64,000 bases of DNA from assembly GCF_021403115.1 (NCBI RefSeq), contig NZ_JAJSSH010000011.1, positions 62,001-126,000 on the forward strand, in the 5' to 3' direction. Of this stretch, positions 17,801-27,924 are shown in pieces. How positions within the stretch are numbered: position 1 is the stretch's first letter; the number at the start of each line of letters is the position of its first letter. This stretch comes from Sphingobium sufflavum. Its GTDB lineage: Bacteria; Pseudomonadota; Alphaproteobacteria; Sphingomonadales; Sphingomonadaceae. Made by a program: the position numbers and the translations under genes. The notes under the pieces were generated by a model. The model was given only the letters and a program-made list of their open reading frames with translations. It was not told the origin of the DNA and made no database searches.

Positions 17801-18295
17801 CTGCACATCGACATTCTGGATCATCAGGAGGAGGCGGGCATCGCCCTCCCCCTTGTCGAGAACCTGGCGCAGATGCGCGTCCGGCTCATAGCTCCAGCGA
17901 TGATCGCGCCCCTCGACACGGGCCAGACCGGCGGCGACCCAGTCCAGTTCCGCGGCATGCGCCTCCAGCGAGCGGCGTCCGGCCTCGTCCCATGGCATGT
18001 AGAAACCGACGCTCTCCGCCCTGTGGATTGTCGGGCCAGTCGCGGTCATGGCTATGGCGGCGGGAAGCCATGCGGCGTCACCGGGCGCTGCGGTTCCGGC
18101 TGACAGGGCCACGGGCGTCAGCTTCTCGGCCGGTTCGAACCCCTTCAGCGCGGGGGCGACATGATGCTCCATGACGAAGATCGCCGTGAGAAGGACGGCG
18201 CAGGCCGCGGCGACCAGCAGGCCGACGGTCCATAGTGTGATACGCACCCGGCTGGCGCGACGGCCGCTCGGATCATGAAAGATCTGGGAATCCAC
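14888..18295 (-). CDS. GH18-like / NodB deacetylase / GT2 synthase three-domain protein
   Basis: A 1,135-residue envelope protein. One TM helix lies near residues 18-42. A periplasmic GH18-like barrel follows (about 90-400; the GIVLDMENL strand end carries the Asp/Glu pair). Next is a NodB polysaccharide deacetylase (about 465-660; TFDDGPD, HSTTH and LHDSGG motifs), a TM at about 695-718, then a processive GT2 domain (about 740-980) with FVSVLIPAFNEE, IDDGS, ALDADT (DxD), AEDQDL and QRYRW, and further membrane spans to the C-terminus. The combination suggests synthesis, deacetylation and trimming of an N-acetylated polysaccharide such as a PNAG-, chitin- or hyaluronan-like polymer, in one polypeptide. 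The start is GTG 18295. It has no co-directional partner genes nearby and the 130 bp upstream look intergenic. Confidence 0.85.
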   Translation of the reverse strand: MDSQIFHDPSGRRASRVRITLWTVGLLVAAACAVLLTAIFVMEHHVAPALKGFEPAEKLTPVALSAGTAAPGDAAWLPAAIAMTATGPTIHRAESVGFYMPWDEAGRRSLEAHAAELDWVAAGLARVEGRDHRWSYEPDAHLRQVLDKGEGDARLLLMIQNVDVQGRWDGRNSARLFADPAARRQFLGKVERTALAERAAGIVLDMENLPEAAHPAYLDFLREARTRFASRGLLVTIAAPVSDPAWDLAAYAAVTDRIFLMAYDEHWPGGEAGAIASQPWFARTLSDAVRAVGPDKAIVALGNYAYDWGAGQAEPLTVAQAWAKASAAGSAPVFDKASGNSHFSYEQGGVRHHVWMLDAISSWNQLQVARQLGAGGIALWRLGSEDPGFWAALSAPQGSAPQFATLPTQDNVQLLGKGEVLRLASAAQPGLRDAVPGPDHLIRSASYTALPTTNLVQRAGNNRRMVALTFDDGPDPKWTPRILDILKAQGAPATFFVTGASALGEADLLRRILDEGSELGNHSTTHPDLDRLPEAAIRLELNTTQRLVESYTGRSMRLFRAPYLGDADPNTPQELRAARVAAEMGYLSVGLNVDPLDWSATDARSIVAKTVAQVESGTSDRSTQIVLLHDSGGDRSATIAALPAIIRELRGRGYEFVTVSRLAGLSRDAVMPPLAGTQQVAAEGAGTLFLTLSGGWRVLGLLFVAAILIGIARSVLLTILACRNARTARAPTPPAHLVPNFVSVLIPAFNEERVIEASVRHILASTGPRIEVIVIDDGSSDATSAIVSRAFAIDPRVTLLTVENGGKARALNRGLRIARGDIVIALDADTQFEPDTIAKLNRWFADPRIGAVAGNAKIGNRVNLVTRWQAVEYITAQGLERRALSALDAITVVPGAVGAWRRAALDAVGGYPADTLAEDQDLTIAIQRAGWKVACDIDAIAWTEAPETFRALFKQRYRWAFGTLQCLWKHRAALWTGQPRGLARVGMPQAWLFQILFSLISPLIDLALVASIADMVLRTVNHGFAIMQGSLATMLGFWLAFTVIDLACGWIAYRLDGREKNFPALRLLMQRFGYRQLLYAVVIRAIFSALSGPRVGWGKLERSGHVMVESDASGAEAHDAIDWSEAAVVAKPLAA

Positions 18296-18425
18296 GCGTC
18301 CGCCATTCTGCTTTGTTCGTTAAGGCGCGCAATAGGCGAATAATGGATAACGAAGCCCTAACCATAAGCGGAAATGCGCGGATTTTTGCGAAAGAAGCGG
18401 TCCAGCGGGACGGAAATCGTCGGGG

Positions 18426-20387
<1,962 letters not shown>

Positions 20388-20395
<8 letters not shown>

Positions 20396-21062
20396 ATTTC
20401 AGGCCCATCTCCGCAAGGCGGGGCCGCATGTCATAGATGTCGAGGCCGAGGTCGCCCGCGGCGAGACGGCGGCGCTTGGCCTCCTCATTCGCCTCGCGCG
20501 CCTGCGCTATGGCGAGGACCGCTTCGGCATCGGCGCGGGGGACGACGCAGACGCCGTCATCGTCCGCGATCACCACGTCGCCCGGATGGACGAGGGCGCC
20601 GGCGCAGACGATGGGCACATTGACCGAACCCAGCGTGTTCTTGACCGTGCCCTGCGCGTGGACAGCCTTCGACCAGACGGGAAAGTCCATTTCCTTCAGG
20701 TCGCGGATGTCGCGCACGCCCGCGTCGATGATGAGGCCCCGGCAACCGCGCGCCTGCGCGGAGGTGGCCAGGAGGTCGCCGAAATAACCGTCGGTGCAGG
20801 GGCTGGTGGGCGCGAGGATCAGCACGTCGCCCGCCTGCAATTGTTCGATGGCGACGTGGATCATCCAGTTGTCGCCCGGCGCGGCGGAGATGGTGACGGC
20901 ATTGCCCGCGATGCGCGCGCCGGGATAGATGGGGCGCATATGAGGGGCGAGCAGGCCGGTGCGCCCCTGCGCCTCATGCACTGTCGCCACGCCGCAATGG
21001 GCGAGGCCGTCGACGATGGCGAGCGGGGCGCGCTCGATAGTCTGAACCACGATGTTCGCCAT
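20388..21062 (-). CDS. ligK: 4-carboxy-4-hydroxy-2-oxoadipate aldolase
   Basis: A 224-residue RraA/HMG-CHA-aldolase family class II aldolase. It splits 4-carboxy-4-hydroxy-2-oxoadipate (CHA) into pyruvate and oxaloacetate and also decarboxylates oxaloacetate. [11 protein letters not shown] carries the metal and pyruvate-binding D-x(3)-R pattern; [13 protein letters not shown] is typical of the C-terminal part. AAGGATCGGCGC precedes ATG 21062, and an earlier in-frame Met is rejected for lack of homology. First gene of the ligK-ligU-ligI operon, transcribed away from the LysR gene. Confidence 0.94.
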
Positions 21063-21184
21063 GCGCCGATCCTTCTCATGCCGCTGCGTTACAAGATTAC
21101 CAACCGAACGGGGATGCGCGTTCGACCCGTGGCGGGGCAAATCCGAACTATGCCATGCCCATAAATTTTTGCTAATGAAGGGTC
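21063..21184. promoter_or_regulatory. Divergent promoter region between ligK and the LysR gene
   Basis: The 122 bp separate the two divergent start codons. The part 21150-21180 is AT-rich (ATAAATTTTTGCTAAT) and may hold the LysR-gene promoter; GAAGGG lies just before ATG 21185. A LysR-type regulator would be expected to bind T-N11-A motifs here with a protocatechuate- or gallate-pathway inducer, but I could not fix one convincing motif. Confidence 0.45.
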
Positions 21185-22396
21185 ATGCAGGCCGACCAGT
21201 TCAATATCCGCCATCTTGCCGCCATGGTCGCGGTTATCGATCAGGGCAGCGTCAATCTGGCGACGCAGACGGTCAACCTGACCCAGCCCGCGATCACGCA
21301 GGGCATCGCCAAGCTGGAGGCGCAACTGGGCCTGTCGCTGTTCGAGCGGCGGCCCGGCGGGATGCACCCTACCGACGCCGCGCTGCGCCTGAAACCGCGG
21401 GTGGAGGCGGCGCTGCGCCTGATCGGCAGCAACCGGGCGACCGCCGCGCAGATCCGCGCCTTCGTCGCGCTGGCGCGGGCGGGCAGCTATGTCGGCGCGG
21501 CGGAGGGAACGGGGATCGCCGTCCCCTCCCTCCACCGGGCGGTCGCGGACCTGAGCCTGGCTCTGGGCTATCGGCTGGTGGACCGGCGGGGGCGCAGCCT
21601 GGTGCTGACGCGGCAGGGTGCGGCGCTGGCCCAGCGATTGCGGCTGGCGCTGGCGGAACTGCGCGCGGGGCTGGACGATCTGGCGGAATTGCAGGGGCGC
21701 GAGGCGAGCCGGCTGGTGGTGGGGGCGATGCCCCTGTCGCGGGCGCGGCTGTTGCCCGACGCGATCATCGGCTTTCGCGCCCGCCACCCGGAGGTGGACA
21801 TCGTCATCATCGAAGGGTCGCATGCCGAGCTGGTCGGGCCGCTGCGCGACGGGGAGATCGACATGATGGTGGGGGCGCTGCGCGACCCGGCAACCCATCA
21901 GGATCTGGCGCAGCAGGCGCTGTTCATCGACCATCCCACGATCATCGCGCGCGCCGGGCATCCACTGGCGCGTGACGGAACGGCGAGTGGCGGAAACGTG
22001 GGGAGCGGAGAAGCGAAGGGCGCAGCGGCGGGCCGGATCACCGCCAGCGACCTCGCCCGCTATGAATGGATATTGCCGCCGGAGGGGACGCCGCTGCGCC
22101 AGTTATGGGCGCGGATGGGGGCCGCCCTGCCCGGCCCGCCCGCCGCCGTGCCCATCGAGTGCGGGTCGGTGATGACGATCCGGCAATTGCTGATTCAGGG
22201 CGATTTCCTGACCCTGTTGTCGCGCGATCAGGTGGCGCTGGAGCTGGATGCGGGCCTGCTGGCGGAGATCGGCCCCGCGCCGGGCGACGTCAGCCGCACC
22301 ATCGGCATCACCACGCGCGCCGACTGGCGACCCACCCGGATGCAGGCGGCGCTGCAACAGGCCATCGCGGACAGCGCAAAATCGCTCTATTCGTAA
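21185..22396 (+). CDS. LysR-type regulator with two tandem HTH segments
   Basis: A 403-residue protein, about 100 longer than a standard LysR regulator. Residues about 8-66 form a LysR HTH (LATQTVNLTQPAITQGIAKLEAQ). A second similar unit follows at about 95-150 (FVALARAGSYVGAAEGTGIAVPSL, then LALGYRLVDRRGRSLVLT). Then comes a substrate-binding region (LVVGAMPLSRARLLP, REL-type folds to the end). An Ala/Gly-rich insertion lies near residues 262-282 (base 21970-22035), with the frame intact. It sits between ligKUI and the ligJABC run, so it is the likely lig regulator, comparable in position to LigR of SYK-6, but I do not assign that name. The doubled DNA-binding unit could let one monomer contact two half sites. 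Confidence 0.82.
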   Translation: MQADQFNIRHLAAMVAVIDQGSVNLATQTVNLTQPAITQGIAKLEAQLGLSLFERRPGGMHPTDAALRLKPRVEAALRLIGSNRATAAQIRAFVALARAGSYVGAAEGTGIAVPSLHRAVADLSLALGYRLVDRRGRSLVLTRQGAALAQRLRLALAELRAGLDDLAELQGREASRLVVGAMPLSRARLLPDAIIGFRARHPEVDIVIIEGSHAELVGPLRDGEIDMMVGALRDPATHQDLAQQALFIDHPTIIARAGHPLARDGTASGGNVGSGEAKGAAAGRITASDLARYEWILPPEGTPLRQLWARMGAALPGPPAAVPIECGSVMTIRQLLIQGDFLTLLSRDQVALELDAGLLAEIGPAPGDVSRTIGITTRADWRPTRMQAALQQAIADSAKSLYS

Positions 22397-22460
22397 TTTC
22401 TTATAACATGGCCGGGGATATGATTGGCCCCGCCAAACGCCATGGGCCATTCCATCCGGC

Positions 22461-23351
22461 ATGGAGCAGGATGTCGGACTGATCGGATTTGGCGAGGCGG
22501 GCGCGACATTCGCCCGTGCGGGCCGCTGGGCGGCCTCCGCCCGCGTCTTCGACTGCAAGACGGACAGCGCGGCCGAGCGCGCCGCCATGCTGGCCGCCTA
22601 TGCGGAGGCGGGCGTCTCCCCCGCCCGTTTCATCGAGGATGCGCTGGTCTCCGTACCCATCGTCCTGTCGCTCGTGACCGCCGACCAGGTGCTGGCCGTG
22701 GCGCGGATGGCGGCGGACCATATCCCGGCAGGCGCGCTGTATTGCGACTGCAACAGCGTCGCGCCGCAGACCAAGCGGGAGGCCGCGCAGATGGTGGAGG
22801 CGGCGGGCGCCCATTATGTCGATGTCGCGGTCATGGCACCGGTGAACCCCGCGCGCATGGCGGTGCCGCTGCTGCTGAGCGGCGGCCAGGCGGACGCGGC
22901 GGCGGGCGTGCTGGCCGGGCTGGGTTTTACCCATGTGCGGGTCGTGGGCGATACGGTGGGCCGCGCGTCCGCGATCAAGATGATCCGGTCGGTGATGGTC
23001 AAGGGGCTGGAGGCGCTGACCGCCGAATGTGTGCTGGCGGCGGCGGCGGCGGGCGTGCTGGACGAGGTTCTCGCCTCCCTCGACGCCAGCGAGAGGCCCA
23101 AGCCGTGGGCGGAACGGGCCGACTATAATCTCGACCGGATGCTGGTGCATGGCCTGCGCCGCGCCGCCGAGATGGAGGAGGTCGTGCGGACGCTCGACGA
23201 CATCGGCACCGGGGCGGAGATGACGCGCGGGACGGTGTGGCGGCAGCGGTGCATCGGCGCGCTGGGCATCGCCACGCCGCCGGACGGACTGGCGGCCAAG
23301 ATCGGCGCGATCAACGACAGCAAGACAGACAGAAAGGCCGATGCGGCATGA
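22461..23351 (+). CDS. 6-phosphogluconate dehydrogenase-like NAD(P) oxidoreductase (DUF1932)
   Basis: A 296-residue beta-hydroxyacid-dehydrogenase-like protein. A short N-terminal Rossmann motif GLIGFGEAGATFARA (residues 5-19), ALYCDCNSVAP, VDVAVMAPVNPARM and the IKMIRSVMVKGLEAL helix with the catalytic Lys position follow the 6PGDH/DUF1932 plan. It is the first gene after the LysR gene and overlaps ligJ (ATGA), so it is part of the lig transcript. The role in protocatechuate cleavage is not part of the classical scheme; it could oxidise a side intermediate such as a hydroxy acid. Assignment is by family only. Confidence 0.8.
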   Translation: MEQDVGLIGFGEAGATFARAGRWAASARVFDCKTDSAAERAAMLAAYAEAGVSPARFIEDALVSVPIVLSLVTADQVLAVARMAADHIPAGALYCDCNSVAPQTKREAAQMVEAAGAHYVDVAVMAPVNPARMAVPLLLSGGQADAAAGVLAGLGFTHVRVVGDTVGRASAIKMIRSVMVKGLEALTAECVLAAAAAGVLDEVLASLDASERPKPWAERADYNLDRMLVHGLRRAAEMEEVVRTLDDIGTGAEMTRGTVWRQRCIGALGIATPPDGLAAKIGAINDSKTDRKADAA

Positions 23352-24369
23352 GCCTGATTATCGACTGCCATGGCCATTATACGGTCCTGCCCAAGGGGCA
23401 TGACGCCTGGCGCGAGGCGCAGAAGGCGGCGCACAAGGCGGGCGAGGCCGCCCCACCCTACCCCGATATTTCCGACGACGAGATCCGCGAGACCATCGAG
23501 GGTAACCAGTTGCGCCTGATCAAGGAGCGCGGCGCGGATATGACCATCTTCTCCCCTCGCGCGTCCGCCATGGCGCCGCATTTGGGCGACGAGGGCGTCG
23601 CGATGGAATGGGCGATCCGCTGCAACGACCTGATCGCGCGGGTGGTGGCGATGTACCCCGATGTGTTCGCCGGCGTGTGCATGTTGCCGCAATCGCCCAG
23701 GGCCGACATGGCGAACAGCATCGCGGAGCTGGAGCGGTGCGTCGGCATGGGCTTCATCGGGTGCAACCTGAACCCCGATCCGGGCGGCGGCCATTTCACC
23801 CATCCGCCGCTGACCGACCGTTACTGGTATCCCTTCTACGAGAAGATGGTCGAGCTGGACGTGCCCGCGATGATCCATGTGTCGGGCAGTTGCAACCGGG
23901 CGATGCACGCGACCGGCGGCTATTATATCGCGGCGGACACCATCGCCTTCATGCAGTTGCTGGAGGGCGACCTGTTCGCGGATTTCCCGACGCTGCGCTT
24001 CATCATCCCGCATGGCGGCGGCGCGGTCCCCTATCATTGGGGGCGCTATCGCGGGCTGGCGGACATGCTGAAGAAGCCGGACCTTTCCACGCACCTGATG
24101 AACAATATCTTCTTCGACACCTGCGTCTATCATCAGCCGGGCATCGACCTGCTGGCGGATGTGATCGACACCAAGAACATCCTGTTCGGGTCGGAGATGG
24201 TCGGCGCTGTGCGCGGGATCGACCCAACGACGGGGCAGTATTTCGACGACACCAAACGCTATGTCGATGCGCTGGAGATCAGCGATGCGGCGCGCCATGC
24301 GATCTTCGAGGGCAATGCGCGCCGGGTCTTTCCCCGCCTCGACGCCCGGTTGCGGGCGCGGGGCCGGTG

Positions 24370-24370
<1 letters not shown>
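23348..24370 (+). CDS. ligJ: 4-oxalomesaconate hydratase
   Basis: A 340-residue amidohydrolase-superfamily hydratase that adds water to 4-oxalomesaconate, giving 4-carboxy-4-hydroxy-2-oxoadipate. DCHGHYTVLPKGHDAWR carries the HxH motif; ADMTIFSPRASAMAPH, GCNLNPDPGGGHF, HGGGAVPYHWGR and ILFGSEMVGAV follow the SYK-6 LigJ text very closely as I remember. The start at 23348 overlaps the upstream oxidoreductase by 4 nt, and the stop overlaps ligA by 1 nt (TGATG). It uses Zn in family members. Confidence 0.96.
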
Positions 24371-25648
<1,278 letters not shown>

Positions 25649-25668
25649 CATCCACAAGGAGAATATCC

Positions 25669-26610
25669 ATGCGTATTGCCCTCGCCGGCGCGGGTGCCTT
25701 TGGCGAAAAGCATCTCGACGGCCTGAAGCTGATCGACGGGGTGACGGTCACGTCGCTGGTCGGTCGCGACCGGGAGCCGACGCAGGCCATCGCCGCCAAA
25801 TATGGCATCGGCCATATCACCACCGACCTGAACGAGACGCTGGCGCGCGACGATGTGGACGCCGTGATCCTGTGCACCCCCACGCCGATGCACGCGGAGC
25901 AGGCCATCGCCTGCATGAACGCGGGCAAGCATGTGGAGGTGGAGATACCGCTGGCCGACAGCTGGGCCGACGCGCAGGCGGTGCTGGCGAAGCAAAAGGA
26001 GACGGGGCTGGTCTGCATGGTCGGTCACACCCGCCGCTTCAACCCCAGCCACCAGTTCGTCCATAACCGCATCAAGGCGGGCGAAATCGCCGTCCAGCAG
26101 ATGGATGTGCAGACCTATTTCTTTCGCCGCAAGAATATCAACGCCAAGGGCGAGCCGCGCAGCTGGACCGACCATCTGCTGTGGCATCATGCCGCGCACA
26201 CGGTCGACCTGTTCGCCTATCAGGCCGGGCGGATCGTGGACGCCCATGCGGTGCAGGGACCGATCCATCCTGACCTTGGCATCGCGATGGACATGTCGAT
26301 CCAGTTGAAGAGCGAGACGGGCGCGATCTGCACCCTCTCCCTCTCCTTCAACAATGACGGGCCGCTGGGCACCTTCTTCCGCTATATCTGCGACAATGGC
26401 ACCTATATCGCGCGCTACGACGATCTGGTGAACGGCAAGGAAGAGCCGGTGGACGTTAGCCATGTCGATGTGTCGATGAACGGCATCGAATTGCAGGACC
26501 GCGAATTCATCAGCGCCATCCGCGAAGGCCGCGAACCCAACAGCAGCGTCGCCAAGGTGTTCGATTGCTATCGCGTGCTGGGCGAACTGGAAACGCAACT
26601 GGCGCGCTGA
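25669..26610 (+). CDS. ligC: 4-carboxy-2-hydroxymuconate-6-semialdehyde dehydrogenase
   Basis: A 313-residue Gfo/Idh/MocA-family dehydrogenase. The Rossmann stretch IALAGAGAFGEKHL (residues 3-16), the canonical ILCTPTPMHAEQ and EVEIPLADSWADA are readable, followed by VGHTRRFNPSHQF. LigC oxidises the hemiacetal of the ring-cleavage product to PDC with NAD(P)+. Start 25669 has AAGGAGAATATCC. In the order ligJ-A-B-C it completes the set needed from protocatechuate to PDC. Confidence 0.95.
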   Translation: MRIALAGAGAFGEKHLDGLKLIDGVTVTSLVGRDREPTQAIAAKYGIGHITTDLNETLARDDVDAVILCTPTPMHAEQAIACMNAGKHVEVEIPLADSWADAQAVLAKQKETGLVCMVGHTRRFNPSHQFVHNRIKAGEIAVQQMDVQTYFFRRKNINAKGEPRSWTDHLLWHHAAHTVDLFAYQAGRIVDAHAVQGPIHPDLGIAMDMSIQLKSETGAICTLSLSFNNDGPLGTFFRYICDNGTYIARYDDLVNGKEEPVDVSHVDVSMNGIELQDREFISAIREGREPNSSVAKVFDCYRVLGELETQLAR

Positions 26611-26664
26611 GCGACAGGACCGGGGCGCGGGACGCGGTGCCCGGCCCCAAGGGTGGAGAGGATC

Positions 26665-27834
26665 ATGAAGACACAGGTTGCCGTCATCGGCGCGGGACCG
26701 GCGGGGCTGCTGCTCGCCCATCTGCTGCGGGCGGAGGGCGTGGAGGTGATCGTGGTCGAGCGGTCCTCCGCCGACCATGTGCTGGGCCGCATCCGGGCGG
26801 GCGTGCTGGAGCGCACGACGACCGACCTGATGGACCGGCTGGGCCTGGGCGCGCGCATGCATGCCGAGGGACTGCCGCACGACGGATTTCATCTGGCCGA
26901 TGGCGAGCGGCTGATCCGCATCGACATCGCCAAGCTGACCGGCCAGCAGGTGATGGTCTATGGCCAGACGGAGCTGACCCGCGACCTGATGGCGGCCGCG
27001 CCCGAACGGGGCGTCGAGATCATCTATGAGGCCGCCGACGTGGCGCTGCACGATGTGGAGGGCGATGCGCCCTATGTCACCTTCGTACAGGATGGGCAGG
27101 AACGCCGCATCGATGCGCGCTTCATCGGCGGATGCGATGGCTTCCACGGGCCGTCCCGCCGGGCGATACCGGAGACGGTCGCGCGCCATTTCGAGCGGGT
27201 CTATCCGTTCGGCTGGCTGGGGATATTGGCGGACGTGCCGCCGTGCAACCATGAGCTGATCTATGCGAACCATGCGCGGGGGTTCGCGCTGGCGTCAATG
27301 CGGTCGCCCACGCGCAGCCGCTATTATGTGCAGGTGCCGCTTGACGAACGGGTGGAGGACTGGCCGGACGAGCGATTGTGGGACGAGCTGGCGATCCGCC
27401 TCGGCCCGGAGGCGGCGGCGCATATGGTGCGCGGCCCCGCCATCGAGAAATCCATCGCGCCGCTGCGATCCTATGTGTTCGAGCCGATGCGCCATGGCAG
27501 CCTGCTGCTGGCCGGGGACAGCGCGCATATCGTGCCGCCCACCGGCGCGAAGGGGCTGAACCTGGCGGCGTCGGATGTGGCCTATCTGTCCGACGCGCTG
27601 ATCCGTTTCTTCATGGCGGGCGACGGGGATGGGGTCGCGGGCTATTCGGACAAGGCGCTGGCGCGGGTGTGGAAGGCGGAACGCTTTTCCTGGCAACTGA
27701 CCCGGCTGATGCATCGCTTTCCGGAGAATGATGCCTTCGACCGGCGGATGCAACTGGCCGACCTGGACTATATCGCGTCCTCCGTCGCGGCGCAGACGAC
27801 GATCGCGGAAAATTATGTGGGCCTGCCGCTTTAG
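26665..27834 (+). CDS. pobA: 4-hydroxybenzoate 3-monooxygenase
   Basis: A 389-residue class A flavoprotein hydroxylase, near the usual 390. VAVIGAGPAGLLLAHLLRAEG is the FAD Rossmann motif, GRIRAGVLE is the PobA signature after it, and LLAGDSAHIVPPTGAKGLNLAASD is the second FAD motif. It turns 4-hydroxybenzoate into protocatechuate with NADPH and O2, feeding ligAB. ATG 26665 with GGAGAG 4 nt upstream is chosen over a Met four codons earlier. Its position at the end of the lig run is a natural extension of the pathway. Confidence 0.94.
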   Translation: MKTQVAVIGAGPAGLLLAHLLRAEGVEVIVVERSSADHVLGRIRAGVLERTTTDLMDRLGLGARMHAEGLPHDGFHLADGERLIRIDIAKLTGQQVMVYGQTELTRDLMAAAPERGVEIIYEAADVALHDVEGDAPYVTFVQDGQERRIDARFIGGCDGFHGPSRRAIPETVARHFERVYPFGWLGILADVPPCNHELIYANHARGFALASMRSPTRSRYYVQVPLDERVEDWPDERLWDELAIRLGPEAAAHMVRGPAIEKSIAPLRSYVFEPMRHGSLLLAGDSAHIVPPTGAKGLNLAASDVAYLSDALIRFFMAGDGDGVAGYSDKALARVWKAERFSWQLTRLMHRFPENDAFDRRMQLADLDYIASSVAAQTTIAENYVGLPL

Positions 27835-27886
27835 ATATGGCCCCGGTGATACTGCCCCCGTGGTATTGCCGCTGTGATGCGGTGAC

Positions 27887-27912
27887 GGCGGCGCGGCCTG
27901 TTGCGCGCCGCC
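27887..27912. terminator. Hairpin between convergent pobA and GH106 genes
   Basis: GGCGGCGCG (27887-27895) pairs perfectly with CGCGCCGCC (27904-27912) around an 8-nt loop, in the 90-bp gap between convergent stops. It lacks a U-run, so intrinsic termination is uncertain, but the position suits bidirectional shielding of the two operons. Confidence 0.5.
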
Positions 27913-27924
27913 TTCCGTTGCCGG

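Noticed and set aside
21970..22035. Possible frameshift or insertion in the LysR gene
   Set aside because: The stretch is Gly/Ala-rich and low complexity, but the frame continues and conserved text resumes behind it, so it reads as an in-frame loop insertion.
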